Source of the DNA: Roseburia zhanii
Lineage (GTDB): Bacteria; Bacillota; Clostridia; Lachnospirales; Lachnospiraceae
Reading direction: 5' to 3'
Length of the DNA stretch: 64,000 nt
NCBI RefSeq assembly: GCF_014287635.1
Contig: NZ_JACOPH010000001.1
Location: forward strand, 1-64,000
Part shown: positions 33,399-41,766 of the stretch, piece by piece
Position numbering within the stretch: position 1 is the stretch's first letter
How the letters are laid out: each line of letters starts with the position of its first letter
Position numbers and translations under genes: made by a program
Notes under the pieces: model-generated
Database searches by the model: none
What the model saw: only the letters and a program-made list of their open reading frames with translations
What the model was told of the DNA's origin: nothing

Positions 33399-34592
33399 CT
33401 AAACCTCATTTTCTGTGCTGTTAAAGGCAAGTTCTAAGAGCGTCTGTAAGCGGTGTACATAAGTATGATGTGCAGCCACTTCTTTGAAGCCGTTTTCTGC
33501 GATTTCTTTTCGTATTTTATCATGGGCGAGATAATATTCACATTTTTCAAGCAGTTCTTCCATACTTCCGTAAGTGTCTAAATGTTCACCGATCTGCAAT
33601 AAGTCTGGGATCTCTGACTGGTAATTGCTTAATACAAAACCGCCAGAGCCTAAGATATCCCAGATGCGAAGCGGCAGACCGCTGCGGATCGGCTTTGATG
33701 TAGTATTGATATTGATCTTACTTTCGTGGAAAATGACCGGCATTTCCGTTAAGGTTTTTGCAAAACCACGGTTATGCAGCTTCGGATACATCGAGGTATC
33801 ACTTCCGGTGTAGATCGTAGTCGAAAAATTTTCGCTTAACAGCCGCATCGTCGTATCGCGTTCTAAGGCGGTGATCTTATTACCGATATAATATAAAGAC
33901 AATGTGATGCGGTCAGTCAGATAGGAATCTGCCGGAAAGAAAAAGAAATCAGGGTTACAGTTCCGGTAAGACGCTATGAGGGAATCATTTAAAAGATCCT
34001 CAATGAAATAATATCCGTAGATCTTCAACTGCGCCTGCATGATCGCATCCAGATATCCTCTGCTGTAGTCAGAAGGATGATGAAGGGTGTCATAAGGGCA
34101 TTTTTCTGAATATAAGGAACCTAAAAAAGTGACATCCGAAGCATAAGAATGACGGGTATCCATATCAGCCTCCTGAATGACAGCCTGTTTTGCATTGACA
34201 CTGACTGCAAGTGGCAGATAAAAAATGCAGGAAGGATTTAATGGGGCAAATTCCTGATACATTGTATAGTCGAACAGAAAAATGCGGTTATACGGATTTG
34301 TGACAGAGGTCGTATATAGTTCTAAAACTGGGGAATCGACAATCCAGCAGACATAAGGTATTTTTAACAGCGTACAGACTTCTGAAATTGCCGGATAAAA
34401 GTTGATCGTAAATACCAGATCATGTGAATCATTTCCTAAATATTCCGAAATCAGCCGTATCGTCTGGCTGGGAAGAAGTGTCTTATTCGTGATCTCCTCT
34501 GTGATTTCAGATACCTGATGCCCTAATTCCAAAAATCCTTCAATTACATCCGGTTCACAGATGCTTCCATAGCGGTAAAACAATATCTTCAT
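33399..34592 (-). CDS. CgeB-like glycosyltransferase B
   Basis: 397 residues, paralogue of copy A: MKILFYRYGSICEPDVIEGF opening, DSPVLELYTT near 88 and a C-terminal ININTTSKPIRSGLPLRIWD block near 290, then ILGSGGFVLSNYQSEI. Upstream in transcription order of copy A, 4 bases apart. A possible SigA -10 for the pair lies at 34626-34631 (TATAAT on the minus strand). No SigD match is visible. The two likely add successive sugars to one glycan, which is an inference. Confidence 0.78.
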   Translation of the reverse strand: MKILFYRYGSICEPDVIEGFLELGHQVSEITEEITNKTLLPSQTIRLISEYLGNDSHDLVFTINFYPAISEVCTLLKIPYVCWIVDSPVLELYTTSVTNPYNRIFLFDYTMYQEFAPLNPSCIFYLPLAVSVNAKQAVIQEADMDTRHSYASDVTFLGSLYSEKCPYDTLHHPSDYSRGYLDAIMQAQLKIYGYYFIEDLLNDSLIASYRNCNPDFFFFPADSYLTDRITLSLYYIGNKITALERDTTMRLLSENFSTTIYTGSDTSMYPKLHNRGFAKTLTEMPVIFHESKININTTSKPIRSGLPLRIWDILGSGGFVLSNYQSEIPDLLQIGEHLDTYGSMEELLEKCEYYLAHDKIRKEIAENGFKEVAAHHTYVHRLQTLLELAFNSTENEV

Positions 34593-34625
34593 ACATCAAT
34601 CCCCTATCATTCTATGAATATTTTT

Positions 34626-34631
34626 ATTATA
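34626..34631 (-). promoter_or_regulatory. Possible -10 for the CgeB-like pair
   Basis: A minus-strand TATAAT, 34 bases before the start of gene B, lies in the 164-bp divergent gap with the phosphonate operon. The -35 (TGGTGT at 17 bp) is poor, so this is tentative. Confidence 0.3.
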
Positions 34632-34756
34632 CCTTATTTAAGAAAATTACACCAGTAAAGAGAGAAAAATGTGAAAATGTCAGAAAAAGGTCGATTTAGT
34701 GCTTAAAATATTGTATGATATAGGTATATTTTATAAGAATAAAGAGGTGTAATAGA

Positions 34757-36052
34757 ATGCAGAAAGTATATACCTGTTTTTGTACAGATGTGATACATGA
34801 GGGACATTTAAATATTATTGAACAGGCGGGAAGATACGGCAGAGTGATCGTTGGTGTGTTAAGTGATGAGGCGATGATCCGTTTTAACCGTTTCCCGACA
34901 GTCAGTTTTAAAGAACGTTTAGCAATGGTAGAAAATATTGAGGGTGTAGATGAAGTGATCATACAGTCAGAGATCATGTATGATGAAGTATTTGAAAAAT
35001 TGCATCCTGATTATGTGATCCATGGGGATAACTGGAAAGAAGGGCCGGAGCAGATCATCAGGGCGAATGTTGTCGGTTTGTTAGAAAAATATGGTGGGGA
35101 ACTGATCGAGGTACCATATACCTATAATCTGCATGTGCGGAAAGTAGACAGCTTAATGCGGGAAAAACTTGCCATGCCGGAATTTAGGAGAAAAAGACTG
35201 CGTCAGTTGATCAAGTTCTGTCCGGTTGTAAAAACCATCGAGGTACATAGTGGATTGAGTGGACTGGTAGCGGAAAAAACTGTTGTGAAATCTGATGGAA
35301 ATTTAGACCAGTTCGATGCAATGTGGATCTCAAGTCTTTGTGATTCCACTGTAAAAGGAAAACCGGATATTGAATTGGTCGATATGTCCTCTAGGATCAG
35401 AACGATCGATGATGTGATGGAAGTCACGACGAAACCGATCATCTTAGATGGTGATACGGGTGGACTGCCGGAGCATTTTGTATACAATGTGCGTACATTA
35501 GAACGGTTAGGTGTTTCTGCGATCATTATTGAAGATAAGACAGGACTTAAGAAAAATTCTCTGTTTGGCACAGAAGTGGTGCAGACACAGGAATCCATCG
35601 AGCGTTTTTGTGAGAAGATTTCCGCCGGGAAAAGTGCACAGCGGACAGATGAATTTATGATCATTGCCCGTATCGAGAGCCTTATCTTAGAACAGGGAAT
35701 GGAAGATGCCCTAATACGTGCAAGGGCTTATGTAAAAGCCGGAGCAGATGGCATTATGATACATTCGAGAAAGAAAGAACCGGACGAGATCTTAGAATTT
35801 TGTGACCGGTTTCGCAAGGAAGATACAATCACACCGATTGTTGTGGTTCCGACATCTTTTAACAGCATTTATGAATCGGAATTAGCAGAGCATGGAGTGA
35901 ATATCGTGATCTATGCCAACCAGCTTCTGCGAAGTGAATTTCCGGCAATGAAGCATACGGCTGAGAGCATTTTAAGACATCACCGGGCATTAGAAGTAGA
36001 TGATGCACTGATGCCATTTAAAGAGATCATTACTTTGATCGATGAGATATAA
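34757..36052 (+). CDS. pepM: Phosphoenolpyruvate mutase with N-terminal cytidylyltransferase-like domain
   Basis: 431 residues, two domains. Residues 1-135 form a nucleotidyltransferase-like domain (TCFCTDVIHEGHLNIIEQAG at 6-25, with HEGH as the nucleotide-binding His motif). Residues about 150-430 are PEP mutase: DGDTGG at 231-236 and the diagnostic EDK-x5-NS at 259-268 (EDKTGLKKNS). PEP mutase converts PEP to phosphonopyruvate, the first step to every known natural C-P compound. The terminal RTxGIST motif of active cytidylyltransferases is not evident, so domain 1 may be degenerate or divergent. First gene of a four-gene operon. Confidence 0.93.
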   Translation: MQKVYTCFCTDVIHEGHLNIIEQAGRYGRVIVGVLSDEAMIRFNRFPTVSFKERLAMVENIEGVDEVIIQSEIMYDEVFEKLHPDYVIHGDNWKEGPEQIIRANVVGLLEKYGGELIEVPYTYNLHVRKVDSLMREKLAMPEFRRKRLRQLIKFCPVVKTIEVHSGLSGLVAEKTVVKSDGNLDQFDAMWISSLCDSTVKGKPDIELVDMSSRIRTIDDVMEVTTKPIILDGDTGGLPEHFVYNVRTLERLGVSAIIIEDKTGLKKNSLFGTEVVQTQESIERFCEKISAGKSAQRTDEFMIIARIESLILEQGMEDALIRARAYVKAGADGIMIHSRKKEPDEILEFCDRFRKEDTITPIVVVPTSFNSIYESELAEHGVNIVIYANQLLRSEFPAMKHTAESILRHHRALEVDDALMPFKEIITLIDEI

Positions 36053-36075
36053 AAATAAAAGGCAGGATAAGCATA

Positions 36076-37194
36076 ATGGAGCGAAAAATATTATTAAATC
36101 CGGGACCGGCAACTACAACAGATACAGTCAAACAGGCACAGATCGTACCGGATATCTGTCCAAGGGAAACGGAATTTGTAGAGATTATGAAAGAAATCCG
36201 GAATGATCTTGTAAAGATCGTGCATGGAGATTTAGAAACTTATACGTCCGTACTTTTTTGCGGTTCGGGAACGATCTGCATGGATGTTTGTTTAAATTCC
36301 CTGTTAAAGGCAGATGGTAAGATACTGATCGTTAATAATGGAGCCTATAGCAGCAGGGCAGCAGAGATTTGTGAATATTATCATCTTCCATATATAGATC
36401 TGAGATTTGCATTTGATGAACTGCCGGATTGCCATAAGATTGAGGAAGTTTTAAAAGAACATAAAGAGATCTCTTTGGTATATACGACGCACAATGAAAC
36501 CGGTACAGGAATTTTAAATCCAATCCGGCAGATCGGTGCATTAGCGCATCAATATGGTGCCATTTTTGTTGTAGATACCACATCGACATATGCCATGCGG
36601 CCGATCGATATTGAAAAAGAGAATGTAGATTTTTGTATGGCATCTGCACAAAAAGGACTGATGGCAATGACAGGGATCTCGTTTATTGTTGGAAAAAAAG
36701 CCATTATTGAGGAATCAAAAGCATTTCCGACACGTTCGTATTATTGTAATTTATATATGCAGTATCAGTATTTTGAAGAACATGGAGAGATGCATTTTAC
36801 ACCGCCGGTACAGACCGTATATGCGATGCGTCAGGCGATCAGGGAATATTTTGCCGAGGGAGAGCAGGCAAAATGGGAGCGTCATAAGCGCGTATTTGAG
36901 GCACTGCATCAGGGATTGTCAGAACTTGGATTTACAGATGTGATTAAGAGAGAATGGCAGGCAGGCTTAGTTGTAACCGTTCCTTATCCGAAAGACGAGC
37001 ACTGGAATTTTGAAAAAATGCATGATTACTGTTATGAAAGAGGATTTACGATCTATCCGGGCAAGATCAGCGGAACAGAAACATTCCGCCTGTGTGCATT
37101 AGGTGCGATCGATGAAGAAGATATCCATGCATTTTTTAAAGTATTGAAAGCCGGACTTATCGATATGGGCGTAAACATTCCGGTAACCTATTGA
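36076..37194 (+). CDS. phnW: 2-Aminoethylphosphonate-pyruvate transaminase-like enzyme
   Basis: 372 residues, fold-type I PLP aminotransferase of the PhnW/alanine-glyoxylate branch. It begins KILLNPGPATTTDTV, with DTTSTYAMRP near 170 and the PLP lysine in MASAQKGLMAMTG near 195. In phosphonate synthesis it aminates phosphonoacetaldehyde to 2-aminoethylphosphonate (AEP), the reverse of its usual catabolic direction. The neighbours, PEP mutase upstream and phosphonopyruvate decarboxylase two genes on, make the synthetic role convincing. Confidence 0.9.
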   Translation: MERKILLNPGPATTTDTVKQAQIVPDICPRETEFVEIMKEIRNDLVKIVHGDLETYTSVLFCGSGTICMDVCLNSLLKADGKILIVNNGAYSSRAAEICEYYHLPYIDLRFAFDELPDCHKIEEVLKEHKEISLVYTTHNETGTGILNPIRQIGALAHQYGAIFVVDTTSTYAMRPIDIEKENVDFCMASAQKGLMAMTGISFIVGKKAIIEESKAFPTRSYYCNLYMQYQYFEEHGEMHFTPPVQTVYAMRQAIREYFAEGEQAKWERHKRVFEALHQGLSELGFTDVIKREWQAGLVVTVPYPKDEHWNFEKMHDYCYERGFTIYPGKISGTETFRLCALGAIDEEDIHAFFKVLKAGLIDMGVNIPVTY

Positions 37195-37203
37195 GGAAAC
37201 AAG

Positions 37204-37914
37204 ATGGAAAGAAAAGAGATTGCCATACTTATGGCAGCAGGACTCGGAAGCAGAATGCGGCCGATTACAGAAACGATACCAAAGCCGTTAGTTCCGGCAG
37301 CGGGGACACCGTTTATAGAAACCGTGATCGCTGCACTTTTATACCGCAGAGTAGATAGGATCTATATTGTGGTAGGATATTTAAAAGAGCAGTTTTCTTA
37401 TCTGACAGAAAAATACCAAAATGTTGTCTTAGTTGAGAATACAGAATATTTAGAGAAAAATAATATTTCTTCCCTTTATGCCGTCAGAGATCTCTTAGGC
37501 AGCAGTGATTGTTTTATTTGTGAAGCGGATCTGTATTTGCCGAAAAAAGAAGTGTTAGACCGCAAATTAGATACTTCCTGTTATTTTGCTAAGATGATTA
37601 AGGGAAGATCGGATGACTGGGTATTTGATATGGCGAAAGATCGAATGACAGGTATCCATAAATATGGAACAGATGCTTATAATATGGCAGGTATTTCTTA
37701 TTGGAAAAAAGAAGATGCTAAAGTCATTAAAGATGCGATCCTTGCTGCTTATAAACAAAAAGGGCATGAACAGTTATATTGGGATGAGATCACAGACCGC
37801 TGTTTAAAAGATATTTATGTGACAGTCGCAGAAGTCTTACCGGAAGAAATTGTGGAAGTGGATACTGTAGAAGAATTAGAAGCATTAGAAGGGAGGCTTG
37901 CACAATGCAGGTAA
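37204..37914 (+). CDS. PntC/LicC-like cytidylyltransferase for aminoethylphosphonate
   Basis: 236 residues, sugar-nucleotidyltransferase fold. AAGLGSRMRPITETIPKPLV starts near 13, the glycine-rich CTP-binding loop, and EADLYLPKK near 105 supplies the metal Asp. It is LicC-like (choline-P cytidylyltransferase) in size. Inside an AEP operon the best reading is CMP-AEP synthesis (PntC type), giving an activated donor for LicD-family transferases like those at 14.4-16.3 kb. It starts 10 bases after the transaminase and overlaps the decarboxylase by 10. Confidence 0.82.
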   Translation: MERKEIAILMAAGLGSRMRPITETIPKPLVPAAGTPFIETVIAALLYRRVDRIYIVVGYLKEQFSYLTEKYQNVVLVENTEYLEKNNISSLYAVRDLLGSSDCFICEADLYLPKKEVLDRKLDTSCYFAKMIKGRSDDWVFDMAKDRMTGIHKYGTDAYNMAGISYWKKEDAKVIKDAILAAYKQKGHEQLYWDEITDRCLKDIYVTVAEVLPEEIVEVDTVEELEALEGRLAQCR

Positions 37915-39044
37915 AGACATTTGTTGAAGAATTGAAGGCGGCAGACATTTCAACACTGATCGGGGTACCGGATTCTACGTTAAAACCATTTTGTGATTAT
38001 CTGCAGACGAATGAGGGTGCACAGGTATTTAAACATTATGTACCGGTCAATGAGGGTGCGGCAGTAGGCATGGCGATCGGAAGTTATCTGGCAACACAAA
38101 AGGCAGCCTGTGTCTATATGCAGAACAGTGGCATCGGTAATATGGTAAATCCGGTTACTTCGCTGGCAAATGAAAAAGTATATGGTATCCCGATACTCTT
38201 TCTGATCGGTTTTCGTGGCGAACCCGGAAAAAAAGATGAACCACAGCATCGGTTCATGGGAGAGATCACAGAAAGCATGTTAGAAGTTTTAGATATTCCC
38301 CATGCGGTGATAGGTGCTGATACCACAAAACAGGATTTAACAGAGATACTTACGTCTGCCAGACAGACATTTGAGGAGAACCGGCAGTTTGCGGTCGTGA
38401 TCAAAAAGGATTTTTTTGACGGAGAAATTTTTTTGCATGATACGGACAATGGCAATACACTGATACGTGAAGATGCGGTCAAAGAAATTATCACATCGAT
38501 CAATGAGGAAGATATTGTTGTTTCAACCACAGGAAAGATATCAAGGGAAGTTTATGAACAGAGTGATGCGATCAAGGGAAGTCACAGACAGGACTTTTTA
38601 ACCGTAGGTGGAATGGGACACGCATCGATGATTGCACTTTCTTTGGCAACGGAGAAACCAGATAAGCGTGTATACTGTTTAGACGGTGACGGTGCAGTAT
38701 TGATGCATATGGGAGCACTTGCATTCATTGCAAATCGTGCACCGAAAAATCTGGTGCATATCTGTCTGAACAATGACGCACATGAATCTGTCGGTGGGAT
38801 GCCGACTGGTTGTGTCGGTACACATTATGCAGAGATTGCGAAGGCGTGTGGTTATGAACAGTGTTATACAGTGACAGACAGCAAGGGATTATCAGAGGTA
38901 TTAGAAACTGTATCCCAAAATCAAAAGTTGACATTTATAGAGGTTAAAGTTGCAGTTGGTTCAAGAGCTGACTTAGGCAGACCAAAAGAGAGTGCCAAAG
39001 AAAATAAGCAGAATTTTATGGCATATCACAATACAGATGCATAG
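37905..39044 (+). CDS. Phosphonopyruvate decarboxylase
   Basis: 379 residues, TPP-dependent. N-terminal pyrimidine domain: ISTLIGVPDSTLKPFCDYLQ near 14, with catalytic Glu in VNEGAAVGMAIG near 48. C-terminal TPP domain: YCLDGDGAVLMHMGALAF near 256 and LNNDAHESVGGMPTGC near 290. It pulls the unfavourable PEP mutase reaction forward by forming phosphonoacetaldehyde. With pepM, phnW and the cytidylyltransferase it completes the route PEP to CMP-AEP. No phosphonate C-P lyase or hydrolase is nearby, so the pathway is for making, not eating, phosphonate. Confidence 0.94.
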   Translation: MQVKTFVEELKAADISTLIGVPDSTLKPFCDYLQTNEGAQVFKHYVPVNEGAAVGMAIGSYLATQKAACVYMQNSGIGNMVNPVTSLANEKVYGIPILFLIGFRGEPGKKDEPQHRFMGEITESMLEVLDIPHAVIGADTTKQDLTEILTSARQTFEENRQFAVVIKKDFFDGEIFLHDTDNGNTLIREDAVKEIITSINEEDIVVSTTGKISREVYEQSDAIKGSHRQDFLTVGGMGHASMIALSLATEKPDKRVYCLDGDGAVLMHMGALAFIANRAPKNLVHICLNNDAHESVGGMPTGCVGTHYAEIAKACGYEQCYTVTDSKGLSEVLETVSQNQKLTFIEVKVAVGSRADLGRPKESAKENKQNFMAYHNTDA

Positions 39045-39615
39045 CTATGCCACGCTGTCTAATTTAAGGGAAGCTGTGACAGGAGTGTCTGCAGTTGTTT
39101 TTTCATAGGAAAAGTTCTGATTGACCTTTTTCCAGCCATTGTAGGAGATTTCTTTGCGTTCTGCCTCATGTGAGAGATAATATTCTATTTTTTGAAGAAA
39201 GTCATCTTCTGATTCATACATGACAAAATCTTCATCAGGTATGAAAAACTCTGCCAGCTCCGGTTGATAGTTTGTCAGCGGGAATCCGTTGGTACCAAGG
39301 ATGTCTAAGCATCTAAGCGGGATACCGCTTGTGATGGAACGGAGAGAGATATTTAAGTTGATCTTAGAAAGATGAAATACACAAGGCATTTCATTTGTAT
39401 AAGAGATCACGCCATGGCAGTTACAATTTTGTAACAGTTTCGGATCAGATGCAGTAAATATATCTGGTATCGGTAATCTGCAGTTCAAACTCTAAATCGT
39501 GGTCTTAATTTTTTAAAGGCATGGAGAAACGCATACATTGATGCCCTAAAGCAGCAAATGAGTCATCAATGTCAGCGGCGGAATTTTCATTCCAGAAATA
39601 ATATAAAATATGCAT
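39045..39615 (-). pseudogene. Deleted CgeB-like glycosyltransferase gene (remnant)
   Basis: On the minus strand, 39505-39615 encodes a 36-residue CgeB-like N-terminus (MHILYYFWNENSAADIDDSF, ending LGHQCMRFSMPLKN before a stop). 39045-39488 encodes a C-terminal 147 residues aligning with copy A's final part (KINLNISLRSITSGIPLRCL, then SHEAERKEI). The middle of about 200 residues is missing, so a single internal deletion probably joined the ends near 39490-39510. It could express a short C-terminal peptide, but it lacks the donor-binding half. Homologous full copies are at 32228-33394, 33399-34592, 47018-48151 and 52686-53909. Confidence 0.8.
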
Positions 39616-39686
39616 AAGTTTACCTTTTGTATCTTTTATTTAAGGGTATTATAATACATTTGTATGTGAATGAAAAGAAACAGAAT

Positions 39687-39713
39687 TAAGGAAAGCGTAC
39701 GCTTGTCCGATAT
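39687..39713 (+). promoter_or_regulatory. SigD promoter of the legionaminic operon
   Basis: TAAG (39687-39690), exactly 15 bp, then TCCGATAT (39706-39713), one base off the -10 consensus. It is almost identical in layout to the flgM promoter. It starts a run of eight co-directional genes with short or overlapping junctions. Confidence 0.75.
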
Positions 39714-39761
39714 AAATTATAATGACAAAGAAAGGAAGGTCATGAAGACCAGGTAGAAATC

Positions 39762-40127
39762 ATGGAGGATAACAGAAAAGAACAGTTAGAGGCACTAGAG
39801 ATTTTAAAAGAATTTAATGTACGTCTTTTAAAAAATATGAATATCATTATCAAGGAATTATCAGGAGAACGGTTAGATGATACGGATGTTTTCTTAAAAG
39901 GGATCATTGATGGAATTAACTGGGAAGTGCAGGTGGTAAACGGGACACTGTCACTTTTGAATGAAGGAAAAGAGCGTATTCATAAAGAGGTATTTAACCG
40001 TAAGATCTTAGCACTGACAGATGCAGCTTCCGCAAAGGACGATAAAAAGATCGCTGAGGCGATCAAAGAGCTGATCGTGGAGTTTGAGGCTTTAGGAGAG
40101 GCAGTAGAGGAAGTGAGTGGGGAATGA
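39762..40127 (+). CDS. Orphan acidic helical protein opening the legionaminic operon
   Basis: 121 residues, mostly coiled-coil alpha helix, acidic (ends EVSGE), no signal or membrane segment, no known domain. It is the first gene behind the SigD promoter and overlaps the next gene by four bases (ATGA). Similar small orphan proteins occur before flagellin glycan genes in relatives, but I do not recognise the family. A chaperone or adaptor for Maf is a guess. Confidence 0.6.
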   Translation: MEDNRKEQLEALEILKEFNVRLLKNMNIIIKELSGERLDDTDVFLKGIIDGINWEVQVVNGTLSLLNEGKERIHKEVFNRKILALTDAASAKDDKKIAEAIKELIVEFEALGEAVEEVSGE

Positions 40128-40780
40128 ATCAGGCAGTCCTGATTGGTTCAGGCGGCTGCATGAGAGAGTTGGTCTGGCAGATACAGGAACTAAATAAACT
40201 GACACCGACATGGGAAATCCTCGGATATATAGATGAAAAACTACCGGAAAATGGCAGAGGCGTTGTCGTAGGAAAAGAAATGATAACTTATCTTGGAAAT
40301 GATGATTATCTGCTGGGTAAAACCGAAGATACAAATGTATTTATCTGTGTAGGACCACCACTATTAAGAAAGAAGATTGCCGACAGACTGATGCAGAATC
40401 CGAATCTGCATTTTCCGAATCTGATTCTTTCTAATACGAGGATCTGCGAAGATGTGCAAATGGGAAAAGGGTGCATGATCAGTATGGATGCAGCCATTTC
40501 GACAAATGTAACGCTTGGGGATTTTGTATTTTTAAATCTAAGGAGTTCGATTTCACATGATGGCAGGATCGGTGATTTTGTGACATTAAGCCCAGATGTA
40601 ACCCTTGCCGGAAATGTAACCGTAGGAAATTTTTGTGAACTAGGTTTAGGTACAAAGATCATACAGGGAATCTGGATTGGTGGACATACAGTAACAGGAG
40701 CCGGAAGTGTAGTTGTACAGGATATTGCAGGAAATTGTACGATCATGGGCGTACCGGCAAAAGAGAGGGACAGACGATGA
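40124..40780 (+). CDS. NeuD/PglD-like sugar N-acetyltransferase (LegH role)
   Basis: 218 residues. N-terminal Rossmann-like half (MNQAVLIGSGGCMRELVW near 1-18) and a left-handed beta-helix made of hexapeptide repeats from about 110 (SISHDGRIGDFVTLSPDVTL near 140, GNVTVGNF). It ends in a GAGSVVVQDI cap. Enzymes of this type acetylate the 4-amino group of a UDP- or GDP-4-amino sugar, the LegH step in CMP-legionaminic acid synthesis. It overlaps both neighbours by four bases. The acceptor is inferred from the operon. Confidence 0.85.
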   Translation: MNQAVLIGSGGCMRELVWQIQELNKLTPTWEILGYIDEKLPENGRGVVVGKEMITYLGNDDYLLGKTEDTNVFICVGPPLLRKKIADRLMQNPNLHFPNLILSNTRICEDVQMGKGCMISMDAAISTNVTLGDFVFLNLRSSISHDGRIGDFVTLSPDVTLAGNVTVGNFCELGLGTKIIQGIWIGGHTVTGAGSVVVQDIAGNCTIMGVPAKERDRR

Positions 40781-41766
40781 GTATTATGATCATAGCGGAG
40801 GCAGGTGTCAATCATAATGGCAGTCTGGTGCTTGCAAAGCAGATGGTGGATGCTGCAAAAGAGGCAGGTGCAGATTATGTTAAATTCCAGACATTTGTGC
40901 CAGCCGCATTGGTTTCACGTTATGCAAAAAAAGCAGATTATCAGAAAACAGCAGAAAAACAGGAAGAATCCCAGTTACAGATGCTTACAAAATTAGCCTT
41001 GGAAGAATCTGAATTTGTAGAACTAAAACAGTATTGCAAAAAGTGTGGGATTGGTTTTTTATCTACACCATTTGATCTGCATAGTATAGACTTTTTGGAT
41101 GAATTAGGTGTGGATTTCTGGAAGATACCATCTGGTGAAGTGACAAACTATCCGTATCTTGCAAAAATAGGAAAGACCAAAAAGAAGATCGTCATGTCTA
41201 CTGGAATGTGCGAAATGTCGGAGATACAGGATGCAATAGAAGTTTTAGAAGAAAACGGAGCCGACGATATTACCATTCTGCATTGTAATACGGAATACCC
41301 AACACCGTTTGAAGATGTCAATCTCTCTGCTATGGCACAGATGAAAAATGAATTAAAAAAACCGGTGGGTTATTCAGACCATACCAAAGGTATCGAAGTA
41401 CCGATCGCAGCAGTAGCACTTGGTGCAGTTGTGATCGAGAAACATTTTACCCTAGACCGGGGTATGGACGGACCGGATCATGCCGCAAGCTTAGAACCAC
41501 AGGAATTAAAGCAGATGATACGTGCGATCCGCAATGTGGAAAAAAGTCTTGGTGATGGTAGAAAGAAATGTACCGTTTCAGAAGAAAAGAATTGCATTGC
41601 AGCAAGAAAGAGCATTGTTGCACGATGCCCGATTAAAAAAGGGGAAGTTTTTACAGAAGAAAATTTAACAGTCAAACGTCCGGGAAATGGGATTTCCCCA
41701 ATGAAATGGACGGAACTCTTAAATACGAAAGCAGCACGAGATTATGATACGGATGAACTGATATGA
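40777..41766 (+). CDS. legI: Nonulosonic acid synthase, NeuB/LegI type
   Basis: 329 residues. The enzyme condenses a 2,4-diacetamido hexose with PEP to give the nine-carbon acid. Signatures: IIAEAGVNHNGSLVLAKQMV near 4, FYLSTPFD-type GIGFLSTPFDLHS near 92 and a C-terminal SAF (antifreeze-like) domain from about 270 (KGEVFTEENLTVKRPGNGIS). I start at 40777, four bases inside the previous gene (ATGA), as GAGAGGG precedes it. Domain order and length are standard. Legionaminic rather than sialic product is inferred from legB/legC downstream. Confidence 0.93.
   Translation: MSIMIIAEAGVNHNGSLVLAKQMVDAAKEAGADYVKFQTFVPAALVSRYAKKADYQKTAEKQEESQLQMLTKLALEESEFVELKQYCKKCGIGFLSTPFDLHSIDFLDELGVDFWKIPSGEVTNYPYLAKIGKTKKKIVMSTGMCEMSEIQDAIEVLEENGADDITILHCNTEYPTPFEDVNLSAMAQMKNELKKPVGYSDHTKGIEVPIAAVALGAVVIEKHFTLDRGMDGPDHAASLEPQELKQMIRAIRNVEKSLGDGRKKCTVSEEKNCIAARKSIVARCPIKKGEVFTEENLTVKRPGNGISPMKWTELLNTKAARDYDTDELI

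Noticed and set aside
34757..39044. Phosphonate catabolism (PhnW as degrading enzyme)
   Set aside because: PEP mutase and phosphonopyruvate decarboxylase make C-P bonds, and no phosphonatase or C-P lyase is nearby.
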